From NCBI RefSeq assembly GCF_900129345.1, contig NZ_FQVK01000011.1:1-64000 (forward strand): DNA of 64,000 nt. Reading direction: 5' to 3'. Source of the DNA: Ruegeria intermedia. GTDB taxonomy: Bacteria; Pseudomonadota; Alphaproteobacteria; Rhodobacterales; Rhodobacteraceae. A model generated the notes under the pieces. The model was not told the origin of the DNA, made no database searches, and saw only the letters and a list, made by a program, of their open reading frames with translations. Positions 8,967 to 18,181 of the stretch are shown piece by piece. The position numbers and the translations under genes were made by a program. How positions within the stretch are numbered: the stretch's first letter is position 1; each line of letters begins with the position of its first letter.

Positions 8967-9728
8967 ATGAAACAAGCGGTTCGGGCACTGTATGTCGGTC
9001 GCGCGGCAGTTTCGGTGTGGTTTCGGTATTTCCTCATCCTGTTCGATTTCGCCTCGATCGTGTTCTTCGTGTCCACGGCCAACATGCCCCACGGGCCGGG
9101 GCTGATCGCAGTCAGCTGGGCGGTTGGGTTGATCATCCTGCTGGATTTCCTGGCCCGGTTGTGGATCGCCAAGGATCGCCGGAAGCTGTTGTTCAAGATC
9201 TACACGATGGCCGATCTGGTGGTGATCGTGTCGGTCATCCTCGATCCGTTTCTGACCGGCAGCCTGGCCTTCCTGCGGGTCCTGCGGGCGCTGCGACTGA
9301 TCCATTCCTACCATCTGCTGCGGGATCTTCGGCGCGACAGCAGGTTCTTTCGCACGCATGAAGATGCGGTGATCGCGGCGGTGAACCTTCTGGTCTTCGT
9401 GTTTGCCACATCGACCGCCGTTCTTGTGTTCTTCATCCCGTCCAGCAGCGAAACCCCCTATATCGACGCGCTGTATTTCACGATGGCAACCCTGACCACC
9501 ACGGGGTTCGGAGACATCACCCTGCCCACGCCGGGCGGCAAGCTGTTTTCGGTGTTCATCATGGTGGTCGGGGTGGCGCTGTTCGTTCGTCTGGCGCAGG
9601 CCGTCTTCATGCCGCAAAAGGTCCGGTACAGGTGCCGCAGCTGCGGATTGTTCCGGCATGACCCGGATGCGGTGCACTGCAAGCATTGCGGCGCAACCCT
9701 GCGGATCGAAACCGGAGGCGTGACCTAG
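8967..9728 (+). CDS. voltage-sensor-type potassium channel with C-terminal zinc ribbon
   Basis: A 253-residue six-helix channel. Helices S1-S3 span roughly residues 20-100. The S4-like segment FLRVLRALRLIHSYHLLRDL carries repeated arginines. The pore helix and selectivity filter read TTTGFGD, a variant of the usual TVGYGD. After S6 there is a four-cysteine zinc ribbon (CRSCGLF near 222, CKHCGATL near 238), which is not a standard part of such channels. ATG 8967 is chosen, with GAGAGG upstream; a GTG lies 3 bases earlier. The 3' end overlaps the convergent cobS by 4 bases. Confidence 0.82.
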   Translation: MKQAVRALYVGRAAVSVWFRYFLILFDFASIVFFVSTANMPHGPGLIAVSWAVGLIILLDFLARLWIAKDRRKLLFKIYTMADLVVIVSVILDPFLTGSLAFLRVLRALRLIHSYHLLRDLRRDSRFFRTHEDAVIAAVNLLVFVFATSTAVLVFFIPSSSETPYIDALYFTMATLTTTGFGDITLPTPGGKLFSVFIMVVGVALFVRLAQAVFMPQKVRYRCRSCGLFRHDPDAVHCKHCGATLRIETGGVT

Positions 9729-10489
9729 ACCGCCGCGGCCAGGACCAGAAGAAACACGATTTCGGACACTTGCTGGGTGGCGCCCAGGATGTCGCCGGTC
9801 TGGCCACCGATCTTCGCCTTGGCAATGGCTGCGACCGCCACCGCCGACAGGCCCGCGCAGAGCGTCGCGGCGATTGCGGGCCAACCCGCCAGGACCACGC
9901 CCAGACAGCAGGCCAGAACCAACCCCGCGATCACCGCCGAGCCCGGAGGCGTTCCGACCCGATGGCTCAGCCCCGCGCCGCGCGCATTGGGCAGCCCCGC
10001 CATCACCGGCGGCATCATCGCGCGCGAGACCACCGCCGCGGCCACGAGGCCCGCAAGCCCACCGCCGGTCAGAAGGGCGACGATCGCCGCCACCCGCAGG
10101 AACTGCGAAAAAACCAACGCCAACACACCGAACGTGCCGATGTGGCTGTCCTTCATGATCTCGAGCCGCCGCTCGGCCGCGTAGCCGCCCCACAGTCCGT
10201 CAGCGGTGTCGGCCAACCCGTCTTCGTGCATGGCACCGGTCACGATGGTCAGGGTTGCGGCGATCAGGGTGGCCGTGCCCCAGGGCGGCAGACCGGCACC
10301 AAACGCCACCCAGCCGACCAGACCGGCCAGCAGGCCAACGATCAGCCCAGCAAGGGGAAAGGCCCAGACCGCCTGCGCCTGGCGGGCGAAAACCTCGTCC
10401 GGCAGCCGGGGCTGGGGCAACCGCGTCAGAAGAACCAGCGCCAGCGGTATGTCCCGGGGCGAAAACAGCCGTGTGTCGTTTTTGTGCAC
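9725..10489 (-). CDS. cobS: adenosylcobinamide-GDP ribazoletransferase (cobalamin synthase)
   Basis: Integral membrane enzyme of 254 aa that joins adenosylcobinamide-GDP to alpha-ribazole in late cobalamin assembly. The family motif MHEDGLADTADGLWGG and the following KDSHIGTFG are intact, with several hydrophobic helices after them. The GTG at 10489 is used because the frame stays open into the divergent cobT gene and an earlier start would overlap it; family length is about 250. Divergent from cobT across 79 bases. Confidence 0.9.
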   Translation of the reverse strand: MHKNDTRLFSPRDIPLALVLLTRLPQPRLPDEVFARQAQAVWAFPLAGLIVGLLAGLVGWVAFGAGLPPWGTATLIAATLTIVTGAMHEDGLADTADGLWGGYAAERRLEIMKDSHIGTFGVLALVFSQFLRVAAIVALLTGGGLAGLVAAAVVSRAMMPPVMAGLPNARGAGLSHRVGTPPGSAVIAGLVLACCLGVVLAGWPAIAATLCAGLSAVAVAAIAKAKIGGQTGDILGATQQVSEIVFLLVLAAAV

Positions 10490-10568
10490 CTGCGCGCCTT
10501 TCAAGGGGTTGTTGGAGCCTCGCGTTCGGTTAAACACGCAGGACCACTGTGATGCAACGAGGCTTTGA

Positions 10569-11582
10569 ATGCTGCCCGAACTCGATGATCTGAACACTTT
10601 CCGGGATGCTTTGCGTACTGCGCCCGGCCCGGACGGGGACGCGCTGCAGGGCGCTGCCGACCGCAACGGCCAATTGACCAAGCCGCCGGGGGCTTTGGGT
10701 CGGCTCGAGGAACTGGCGATCTGGTATGCCGGCTGGCGGGGCGACGCGCAGCCGCGGATCGAGGCGCCGCAGGTAATCGTGTTTGCCGGCAATCACGGGG
10801 TGACGGCACAGGGGGTTTCGGCGTTTCCGCCCGAAGTCACCGCGCAGATGGTCCTGAATTTCGAACATGGTGGCGCCGCGATCAACCAACTGGCCAAGGC
10901 GGCCGGGGCCAGGATGACGGTGCAGGCGCTGGATCTCGATCGACCGACGGCGGATTTCACGCAAGGCCCGGCCATGACCGAGGCCGAACTTCTGGACGCG
11001 CTGCGCACCGGGTGGCGGGCGGTCGATCCTGACGCCGATCTGCTGGTGGTCGGTGAAATGGGGATCGGCAATACAACCCCGGCGGCGGCGATAGCCTGTG
11101 CCCTGTTCGGCGGAGAGGCCGCCGACTGGACCGGGCGTGGCACCGGTGTGGACGATGCCGGGCTTGCCAACAAGACGCGCGTCGTGGCCGAAGGGGTTGC
11201 ACTGCACGGGGGCTCTGGTGACGGGCTCGAGATCCTGCGCTGCCTGGGTGGGCGGGAACTCGCGGCCATGGCCGGGGCGATCGCGGCGGCACGGGTGCTG
11301 CGGATACCTGTCATTCTGGATGGGTTCATCTGTACGGCGGCCGCCGCCTGTTTGGATCGTGTGGCGCCCGGCGCGCTGGATCACGCCGTGGCCGGCCATC
11401 AAAGCGCCGAAGGCGCTCACGCTGCCATGCTGGGCAAGCTGGACAAGGAGCCCTTGCTGAACCTCGGGCTGCGGCTGGGCGAAGGGTCGGGGGGCGCGCT
11501 GGCGATCAACATCCTGAAAAGCGCCGTCGCCTGCCATTCGGGCATGGCCACCTTTACCGAGGCCGGCGTGTCGGAAGGATGA
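10569..11582 (+). CDS. cobT: nicotinate-nucleotide-dimethylbenzimidazole phosphoribosyltransferase
   Basis: A 337-residue CobT that makes alpha-ribazole phosphate, the lower-ligand precursor used after dephosphorylation by Cob[14 protein letters not shown] (near residue 77) and the closing [10 protein letters not shown] region with the catalytic Glu are present. Divergent from cobS, so both late steps share one control region of 79 bases; no cobalamin riboswitch can fit there. Confidence 0.92.
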   Translation: MLPELDDLNTFRDALRTAPGPDGDALQGAADRNGQLTKPPGALGRLEELAIWYAGWRGDAQPRIEAPQVIVFAGNHGVTAQGVSAFPPEVTAQMVLNFEHGGAAINQLAKAAGARMTVQALDLDRPTADFTQGPAMTEAELLDALRTGWRAVDPDADLLVVGEMGIGNTTPAAAIACALFGGEAADWTGRGTGVDDAGLANKTRVVAEGVALHGGSGDGLEILRCLGGRELAAMAGAIAAARVLRIPVILDGFICTAAAACLDRVAPGALDHAVAGHQSAEGAHAAMLGKLDKEPLLNLGLRLGEGSGGALAINILKSAVACHSGMATFTEAGVSEG

Positions 11583-11590
11583 CGCCCATC

Positions 11591-11613
11591 TGATCCGGCC
11601 CCGCGCCGGATCA
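11591..11613. terminator. bidirectional hairpin between cobT and kef gene
   Basis: TGATCCGGC (11591-11599) and GCCGGATCA (11605-11613) form a perfect 9-bp stem with a five-base loop between two convergent genes. A T-rich stretch follows on the + side only after GGCGGA, so termination strength is uncertain. Confidence 0.6.
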
Positions 11614-13488
11614 GGCGGATTTCTTTTCCTTCTTCTCGGCCAGCTCCAGCAGCGCGGTTTCCAGGTCCTTCTCCAGTTCGCGCGCCTTTTCGATGTATTT
11701 CTTGTTCTCGGCCGTCGGCTGGCCGGGAACCCACAGCTCGGCCAGTTCGCGGATCGCCTGCCGGTCGTGGTGATAGAATGTCTGTTGAGCCTGCGCGGCT
11801 TCGTATTCGCTCAGCCCGATATTTTCCAGCACATAGCGGCCCGCCCGCAGCGAACTGTCGAACAGCTCGCGGACGATATCATCGGCGCCGGCCTGGTACA
11901 GCTCGTACACATGGGTGCGGTCGTGGGCGCGCGCGACGATGTGCAGATCGGGGCGCTGCCGCCGGGCATAGGCGACCAGCCGCGTCACTTCCTTGGGGTT
12001 GTCCATCGCGGCCACCAGAACCGAGGCCTTTTCCAGCCCCGCCGCCCGCAGCAGTTCCGGCCGCGTGGGGTCACCCAGAAACCCCTTGACGCCAAAGCGC
12101 CGCATCAGCTGGATGGTCTCGATGTTGTGGTCCAGAACCACCGTCTTGAATCCGCTGGCGCGGACCAGGCGGTTGACGATCTGGCCGAACCGGCCGATCC
12201 CGGCGATGATGACAGGCCCCTGTTCGTCGATGTCCTCGGGTTCGACCTGAGGGGCCCGGTCGCGGATGCGGCGCGACAAGACATCATACAGGATGAACAG
12301 CAGCGGCGTGATCAGCATCGTCAGGGCGATGATCATCAACAGCTTTTGTCCAAGGGCCGGCGGGATCACGCTCTGCTTGGTCGAAAAAGCCAGCAGCACG
12401 AAGCCGAATTCACCCGCCTGTGCCAGGCCCAGCGTGAACAACCAGTGGTCGCGTCCACGCAGCTTGAAGGCGCGCCCGACGATGAAGAGGATGATTCCCT
12501 TGACCAGGATCACCAGCAGCGCCAGCCCGATCAGGTCGAAGGGATCGTTGAAGAAATACCCGATGTCGATTCCGGCCCCGACGGTGATGAAGAACAGACC
12601 CAGCAGCAACCCCTTGAACGGCTCCAGGTCGCTTTCCATCTCGTGCCGGAACTCGGAACTGGCCAGGACGACGCCCGCCAGAAAGGCCCCCAGCGCCGGC
12701 GACAGGCCCACCAGCGTCATCAGGAACGAGATCCCGACCACGATCATCAGGGCCAGCGCCGTGTACATCTCGCGCAGGCGGGTCGCGTGGATGAACCGGA
12801 ACAGGGGGCGGGTCAGATAGACGCCCACCAGGATCACGACCGCGATCGCGCCCAATGTCACCAGCGTCACCGCCCAGCCGGGCAGGCCGTCGACCAGCGA
12901 CAGCGTATGATGCGCGTCGCCGTGCCCGCCGTCACCGCGCGTGATCGAGCCATCATCCTCGATGAAGATGCTGGCCGGCATGGCCAGCAGCGGCAGAAAG
13001 GCCAGGATAGGGATCACCGCGATGTCCTGCGTCAGCAGAACCGAGAACGTCGCCCGGCCACCATTGGTGCGCATCAACCCCTTTTCGGACAGGGTCTGAA
13101 GCACGATCGCCGTCGATGACAGCGACAAGGTCAACCCGACCGCCAGCGCGACCGTCCAGGGTTGCCCGGTGAAATAGGTCACGGCCGCGATGGCCGCGGT
13201 CGAGATCGAAATCTGCAACCCGCCCAGCCCCAGCAACTTGTGCCGCATGTCCCACAGGGCGCGGGGTTCCAGTTCGAGGCCGATCAGGAACAGCATCATG
13301 ACCACGCCGAATTCGGCCACATGCTGCAGGTCTTTGGTTTCGGCCCCCACCAGGCCCAGAACCGGGCCGATGGCAAGGCCGGCGGCGAGGTAGCCCAGAA
13401 CCGACCCCAGCCCCAACCGCGCCGACAGGGGCACCGCGATCACCGCCGCCGCCAGATAGATCGAGGCCTGGTACAGAAATTCGTTCAT
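11611..13488 (-). CDS. Kef-type CPA2 cation:proton antiporter
   Basis: A 625-residue CPA2 family protein. About 380 residues of hydrophobic helices (family signature GYLAAGLAIGP, FLIGLELEP, LGAFLAGVVLA) are followed by a Rossmann RCK/TrkA-N domain starting GPVIIAGIGRFGQIVNRL, and a helical tail rich in Lys/Glu. This is the architecture of KefB/KefC glutathione-gated potassium efflux systems; the gating ligand here is not known. AAGGAACGAG precedes the ATG. Convergent with cobT. Confidence 0.87.
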   Translation of the reverse strand: MNEFLYQASIYLAAAVIAVPLSARLGLGSVLGYLAAGLAIGPVLGLVGAETKDLQHVAEFGVVMMLFLIGLELEPRALWDMRHKLLGLGGLQISISTAAIAAVTYFTGQPWTVALAVGLTLSLSSTAIVLQTLSEKGLMRTNGGRATFSVLLTQDIAVIPILAFLPLLAMPASIFIEDDGSITRGDGGHGDAHHTLSLVDGLPGWAVTLVTLGAIAVVILVGVYLTRPLFRFIHATRLREMYTALALMIVVGISFLMTLVGLSPALGAFLAGVVLASSEFRHEMESDLEPFKGLLLGLFFITVGAGIDIGYFFNDPFDLIGLALLVILVKGIILFIVGRAFKLRGRDHWLFTLGLAQAGEFGFVLLAFSTKQSVIPPALGQKLLMIIALTMLITPLLFILYDVLSRRIRDRAPQVEPEDIDEQGPVIIAGIGRFGQIVNRLVRASGFKTVVLDHNIETIQLMRRFGVKGFLGDPTRPELLRAAGLEKASVLVAAMDNPKEVTRLVAYARRQRPDLHIVARAHDRTHVYELYQAGADDIVRELFDSSLRAGRYVLENIGLSEYEAAQAQQTFYHHDRQAIRELAELWVPGQPTAENKKYIEKARELEKDLETALLELAEKKEKKSA

Positions 13489-13507
13489 CTCGTTCCTTTC
13501 GGGGCCG

Positions 13508-13963
13508 TCAGGTGGGCAGCGGGGCGTCGCGCTTGAGCTGATCCATCACGATCTGGCTTTGCACCCGTGCCACGGCAGGATGCGGCAGGATCACCTCGTG
13601 CAGCAAGGCGTTGAGCGCGGAAAGATCCGCACAATAGACGTGCAGCAGGTAATCCGCCTCGCCGGTCATCGTCCAAGCGCTGGTGATCTCGGGGCGGGAA
13701 TCGACCATGCGGGCAAAGCTGGCTGATTGCTCGGGGCCGTGCGTGCCCAGGTGAACCTGGATGAAACCCTGCACGTGCAGGCCCAGTTTCAAGGGGTCCA
13801 GCTTGGCCGCATAGCCGGTGATATAGCCCTCGGCCTCCAGCCGCTGACGACGGCGCCCCGCCTGGCTGGGCGACAGGTTCAGCAACTCGCCCAACTGATG
13901 GGCCGTCAGATGGGCATCCTTTTGCAGGGCAGCCAGCAGGCGTGTGTCGATAGCGTCCAGCAT
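13508..13963 (-). CDS. Lrp/AsnC family regulator divergent from hppD
   Basis: N-terminal winged HTH (IDTRLLAALQ..., LSPSQAGRRRQRLE) and C-terminal RAM/AsnC ligand domain (TGEADYLLHVYCADL). Family length is about 150-165. The start is uncertain: MLDAIDTRLL at 13963 gives 151 aa and matches usual family N-termini, while an in-frame ATG at 14011 would add a basic 16-residue extension; neither has a clear ribosome binding site. It is divergent from hppD and 19 bases after the kef start, so control of hppD is likely by position. Confidence 0.83.
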   Translation of the reverse strand: MLDAIDTRLLAALQKDAHLTAHQLGELLNLSPSQAGRRRQRLEAEGYITGYAAKLDPLKLGLHVQGFIQVHLGTHGPEQSASFARMVDSRPEITSAWTMTGEADYLLHVYCADLSALNALLHEVILPHPAVARVQSQIVMDQLKRDAPLPT

Positions 13964-14032
13964 GTGCGAGGTTTTTTCAGCCTTTTTCGATTTCGCGCGA
14001 ACTTCACGCATCAACCATTAGTTTACATGAAA

Positions 14033-14067
14033 AATATGCGCAAAAACAGTGTGGAAAAATGCGTATT
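14033..14067. promoter_or_regulatory. candidate Lrp/AsnC site before hppD
   Basis: AATATGCGCA at 14033-14042 and TGCGTATT at 14060-14067 are near-complementary arms separated by an A-rich 17-base spacer, in the divergent control region. Its role as a binding site is inference. Confidence 0.3.
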
Positions 14068-14109
14068 CTTGAATCAGCAAAGAAATTCCTTTCGTCGAGG
14101 AGACACGCC

Positions 14110-15207
14110 ATGGGTCCTTTCCCCCACAATGCCCCGAAATCCGTCATCAGCGCAGAAAACCCCGCCGGGACCGACGGCTTCGAATTCGTCGAATTCGCCC
14201 ATCCCGAGCCGCAGGAGCTGCGAGATCTTTTCGCGAAAATGGGTTTCGAAATGGTTGCCCGCCACAAGGACAAGCCGGCAATCGAACTGTGGCAGCAGGG
14301 CGACATCACCTACATCCTGAACGCTGATCCCGACAGCTTTGCCGCGAAATTCGTGGTCGAGCACGGCCCCTGCGCTCCGTCGATGGGGTGGCGCGTAGTG
14401 GATGCGCAAAAGGCGTATGACCATGCGGTGTCGAAGGGGGCCGAGCCCTATGACGGCGCCGACAAAACCATGGACGTGCCCGCGATCAAGGGCATCGGCG
14501 GGTCGCTGATCTATTTCATCGACCAGTATTACGAAACCTCGCCCTACAACGCGGAATTCGAGTGGTTGAAGCAGTCCAAGCCGCGCGGCGTCGGCTTCTA
14601 CTACCTCGATCACCTGACCCACAATGTCTACAAGGGCAACATGGACAAGTGGTTCAAGTTCTACGGCGACCTGTTCAATTTCCGTGAAATCCGCTTTTTC
14701 GACATCCAGGGCAAATACACCGGTCTGTTCAGCCGCGCGCTGACCTCGCCCTGCGGGCGCATCCGCATTCCGATCAACGAAGACCGCGGCGAGACCGGGC
14801 AGATCGTGTCTTACCTCAAGAAATACAAGGGCGAAGGCATCCAGCACATCGCCGTCGGCACCGAGAACATCTATGACTCGACCGATGCGATCGCTGAACG
14901 CGGCCTGAAGTTCATGCCCGGCCCCAACGATGCCTATTACCAGATGTCCTTCGACCGCGTGAAAGACCATGACGAGCCGGTGGACCGGATGAAGAAGCAC
15001 GGCATCCTGATCGACGGAGAAGGGGTCGTCGATGGCGGCGAGACCAAGATCCTGTTGCAGATCTTTTCGAAAACCGTGATCGGCCCGATCTTCTTCGAGT
15101 TCATCCAGCGCAAGGGCGACGACGGGTTCGGCGAGGGCAACTTCAAGGCCCTGTTCGAATCGATCGAGCGCGAACAGATCGAGTCCGGCGAAATCTCGGC
15201 CGCCTGA
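14110..15207 (+). CDS. hppD: 4-hydroxyphenylpyruvate dioxygenase
   Basis: A 365-residue non-haem iron dioxygenase that converts 4-hydroxyphenylpyruvate to homogentisate in tyrosine breakdown. Iron ligands are seen in LDHLTHNVYKGNMDKW (first His), GEGIQHIAVGTENI (second His) and FFEFIQRKGDDGFGEGNF (Glu plus the conserved C-terminal motif). GAGGAG at 14096-14101 sets the ATG at 14110; an ATG 51 bases earlier has no such site. Next to an Lrp-type regulator; no other tyrosine genes are in the window. Confidence 0.95.
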   Translation: MGPFPHNAPKSVISAENPAGTDGFEFVEFAHPEPQELRDLFAKMGFEMVARHKDKPAIELWQQGDITYILNADPDSFAAKFVVEHGPCAPSMGWRVVDAQKAYDHAVSKGAEPYDGADKTMDVPAIKGIGGSLIYFIDQYYETSPYNAEFEWLKQSKPRGVGFYYLDHLTHNVYKGNMDKWFKFYGDLFNFREIRFFDIQGKYTGLFSRALTSPCGRIRIPINEDRGETGQIVSYLKKYKGEGIQHIAVGTENIYDSTDAIAERGLKFMPGPNDAYYQMSFDRVKDHDEPVDRMKKHGILIDGEGVVDGGETKILLQIFSKTVIGPIFFEFIQRKGDDGFGEGNFKALFESIEREQIESGEISAA

Positions 15208-15224
15208 TTTAAGGCGGCAGGCCT

Positions 15225-15253
15225 TCCGGAACCCGCCGAGGGTTCCGGATTTC
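15225..15253. terminator. bidirectional terminator after hppD
   Basis: TCCGGAACCC (15225-15234) pairs with GGGTTCCGGA (15240-15249), a perfect 10-bp stem with five-base loop, followed by TTTCCC. It lies between two convergent genes. Confidence 0.75.
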
Positions 15254-15261
15254 CCGATTTC

Positions 15262-17319
15262 TCACCCCTTGGGCATTGTCAGCTTCAGGTTGCGCCCCTT
15301 CTTCTGATAGCGAAGCTCGCTGTCGCCGATCGCGACGACCTTGCCGCCGTCGATCCGGTCTCCGACCTTCAGCTTCTTGTACCGGCCGCTGGGCAGCCGG
15401 ACCAGGGCGCGGCGGTTGGCCGGGGTGCCATAGACCCCGATCAGGTTCAGGCGTCTGAGGTTGATCGCGTTGTCCATCGTCGCCTGCCGGGCAACCGATG
15501 CGGTGCTGGGGATCTTCGGCGCCACGGATTTCGGCTGGAACGATCCGTCATCGTCATCCGACTTTTTCACCGAAGCGACCGAACCCAGCGGGGCGCTGCC
15601 GGGCTTTTGCCGTTGCGCGGCCAGGGCGGCAACCGTCGATGGGCGCGCCCGTGGGCGCGGGACCCGGACCACCGCCTGTGCGGTGGGGGTGTGATCGGTC
15701 TGCGCCCGGTCCTGGACGGACTTGGGGCGGGCCTTGGGGCGTATGCTGGCCAGTTCGGTCAATGACCGCCCACCAAGCTGTTCCCGCTCGAACCTGTCAA
15801 TCAGATCGGCCGGGCGCGCCTTGGGGCGAAGGCCGGCCAGCCGTTCGTCGGCCTGGGTGGCCGTCGGGGCGGTCTCGAAACGGACGGGCACCGCCGGTGG
15901 CACCCGTGCTGGCCGTCCCAGATACACCATGACGCCATCCTGGTTCAGCGTCCCCTCGGGGGTCGGCGTCACCAACCCGCGCGCGTCCAGCGCGAACCGC
16001 GTGCCCGGCGCCGCGGGAGGGCTGACCTGATCGACCGGCGCGTCGGATGCGAAACTCAGAACATCAGGCAGTGCAATCGCATCCTGTGACAGGTCGGTCG
16101 AGTCGATGGATGCAAGATAGAGCTCGTCCGGGTCCTCCAGTGGCGGTGTCGGCGGGGCGTCCGGCGCAACGATGGTCAGGCCGGTGACCTCTTGGAACAC
16201 CTCCTGGCTTTCGGGGTCGCGCTGGACCTGTTCGACCGGCGACGGGGCGACCGTCAGCGCATCCAGAACGGCGGCGTCGATCGAGGCCGGCCCAGATGTG
16301 GGCGCGTCCGGGGTTTCAACCGGCGCCGAGGCCAGATCGGCCAGGGCCTCGGGGTCGGTTTCGGCCGGAACCGCGGGCAGTTCGACGGGTGCACGTCCGG
16401 GTCCCGTGGTCGCCGCCTGCTCGACCGGCTCCGCTGGCCTGATCTCGGACGCGACGGTCTGAGGGGCCTGATCGTCGGGTTGGGCCGGCACGGGGGCTTC
16501 GGCAACCACAGGCGCGGGGATTTCAGGGCCCGGGGCGTCCCCCGAGCGGTTCAGAATGCCAAATGCCACGCCGGCCAGTACCGCAACGACGGTCACCGGC
16601 ACCGCGCGGCGCAGGTGGCGGACGCTCCACAAGCTGCGTGCCATGGGTCCGTCCAGGGTGTTCTGCGGGTGAAACGTCGCCGCGCCGTCCGGATCAGCAA
16701 CGGGGTGGATTGCGACCGAGGGCGCCGCGGCGGTCACTTCGACCGGGGGCGCCGGTGCCGGTTCCGGCTCGGTCGGTTCCCTGCCATCTAGTGGCGCGGA
16801 CAGGTCGGTTGCAGCCGACGTGGGTTCCGCCGTCGCATGGCCGGGTGCGTCGTCGAAACGAAATTCGAAGGATCCGGGCCAGGTTTCGCCCTGTGGAGGG
16901 GCTGCAAAACACAAGGGCACGAACCCGTATTGAACGGTAAATCTTCGCGCCTCGTCCACAGTTTCGCGGGCGATTGCGGCCACTTGCAGAACACCGTCCC
17001 GACGCTGAAGATCATGGAGCAGCTCGCTTGCTGCATAGGGCGTCGTCGCGGCCAGTTCGGCCTCGATCCGCGCGGTCGGGTCGTCTGCACCGGCGTCATC
17101 GGCGGGAACCGTCAGATAGCGGACATGCTCGGCCGGGATCACGACGATGCAGCTCAGGTCGTTGGCCAGGGCAAAGGCCCGTTTGCGCAACTCGGTCAGG
17201 TTGTCGGAAAAATCCGGATCGTCCAGCGTGACGGATCCGATCTCGAACCATTCGCCATCGGACTGGTGCAGAAGCGTGATGCCGTTTTCCGAAAGGGACA
17301 ACGCGAAGGCGGGTGTCAT
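15262..17319 (-). CDS. large PilP/GspC-like protein with RPKARP repeats
   Basis: A protein of 685 aa. The N-terminal 170 residues resemble the cytoplasmic actin-like part of pilus/secretion assembly proteins (FALSLSENGITLLHQ). One membrane helix follows (near AVPVTVVAVLAGVAFGIL). Then comes a long Pro/Ala/Glu-rich linker with LRPKARP, IRPKARP and PRPRARP repeats. The C-terminal domain (LIGVYGTPANRRALVRLPSG, KLKVGDRIDGGKVVAIGD) resembles PilP/GspC homology regions that contact an outer-membrane secretin. Often labelled hypothetical. No pilus genes are nearby, so its system is unknown. Confidence 0.7.
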   Translation of the reverse strand: MTPAFALSLSENGITLLHQSDGEWFEIGSVTLDDPDFSDNLTELRKRAFALANDLSCIVVIPAEHVRYLTVPADDAGADDPTARIEAELAATTPYAASELLHDLQRRDGVLQVAAIARETVDEARRFTVQYGFVPLCFAAPPQGETWPGSFEFRFDDAPGHATAEPTSAATDLSAPLDGREPTEPEPAPAPPVEVTAAAPSVAIHPVADPDGAATFHPQNTLDGPMARSLWSVRHLRRAVPVTVVAVLAGVAFGILNRSGDAPGPEIPAPVVAEAPVPAQPDDQAPQTVASEIRPAEPVEQAATTGPGRAPVELPAVPAETDPEALADLASAPVETPDAPTSGPASIDAAVLDALTVAPSPVEQVQRDPESQEVFQEVTGLTIVAPDAPPTPPLEDPDELYLASIDSTDLSQDAIALPDVLSFASDAPVDQVSPPAAPGTRFALDARGLVTPTPEGTLNQDGVMVYLGRPARVPPAVPVRFETAPTATQADERLAGLRPKARPADLIDRFEREQLGGRSLTELASIRPKARPKSVQDRAQTDHTPTAQAVVRVPRPRARPSTVAALAAQRQKPGSAPLGSVASVKKSDDDDGSFQPKSVAPKIPSTASVARQATMDNAINLRRLNLIGVYGTPANRRALVRLPSGRYKKLKVGDRIDGGKVVAIGDSELRYQKKGRNLKLTMPKG

Positions 17320-17483
17320 GATCCGAAGATGCCGTAATTGCCAGAACCAAAGCAAACGCCCATGCGTTCGCCCAACGAGGTTAGAGCAGGAACCTGCCGA
17401 GGGAAAGGCAAAGCCGGATTCTCCCCTTGCTCGGCAAGGGTCTGCCGGCCCATTGTCTGAAACAGGAAACCGGAGGGATCACC

Positions 17484-18179
17484 TTGAAGACATTTGCTTT
17501 TTTGGCCGCAATGCTGGCGGCGACCGCGGCCGGCGCCGCCCATGCGGAAGAACGTCGCATCCGTGTGTCCGCGACCGGAACGGCCGAGGCCGCGCCCGAC
17601 ATGGCCACCATCGTGCTGGGGGTCACGAACGAGGACAAGGCGGCCTCGGCCGCGATGCGCGCGACATCCGCCGCCGTCGCGAAGGTTCTGGCCCGGCTGG
17701 ACGACATGGGCATCGCGCCGCGTGACGTGCAGACGCGCGACCTGTCGGTATCGCCGGTCTGGAGCGGGCGGGGCTATTCGGGCGACGGCACCCCACGGAT
17801 TACCGGCTTCGTGGCCTCGAACCGGGTGTTCGTGCGGGTACGCGATCTGGGCGCGTTGGGCGCGATTCTGGACGGGGTCATCGACGATGGTGCAAATGAT
17901 TTCGGTGGCCTGAGCTTTGGCCTGCAGGAGCCTGAACCGCTGCAGGCCGAAGCGCGGGCCGAGGCCGTGGCCGACGCGATCGAGAAAGCCCGGCAACTGG
18001 CGCAGGCCGCCGGCGTTGCCCTGGGGCCGGTTCAGTCGATCGACGAGCAGAGCGGCGGCGTTCGGCCGGTGATGCAGATGCGCGAGATGGCCATGGCCGA
18101 TTCGAGCGGGGTCCCGGTCGCCGGTGGCGAGGTTTCGGTTTCGGTCACCGTGTCGATGGAGTTCGATATTTCCGAGTGA
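17484..18179 (+). CDS. SIMPL (DUF541) periplasmic protein
   Basis: A 231-residue SIMPL domain protein with a clear signal peptide (KTFAFLAAMLAATAAGAAHA). The body follows the family: RRIRVSATGTAEAAPDMATI at the start and repeated Ala-rich helices after ARAEAVADAIEKARQLA. Family members are linked to oxidative stress tolerance and outer-membrane topology, but the biochemical role is unclear. The start is a TTG at 17484, supported by GGAGGG at 17472-17477; with it the signal peptide begins correctly. The leader holds a GC-rich CCCTTGC-TCG-GCAAGGG hairpin (17424-17440). Confidence 0.85.
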   Translation: MKTFAFLAAMLAATAAGAAHAEERRIRVSATGTAEAAPDMATIVLGVTNEDKAASAAMRATSAAVAKVLARLDDMGIAPRDVQTRDLSVSPVWSGRGYSGDGTPRITGFVASNRVFVRVRDLGALGAILDGVIDDGANDFGGLSFGLQEPEPLQAEARAEAVADAIEKARQLAQAAGVALGPVQSIDEQSGGVRPVMQMREMAMADSSGVPVAGGEVSVSVTVSMEFDISE

Positions 18180-18181
18180 CG

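Noticed and set aside
10490-10568. Possible cobalamin riboswitch between cobS and cobT
   Set aside because: Only 79 bases lie between the divergent starts, too few for a cobalamin aptamer, and no B12 box was seen.
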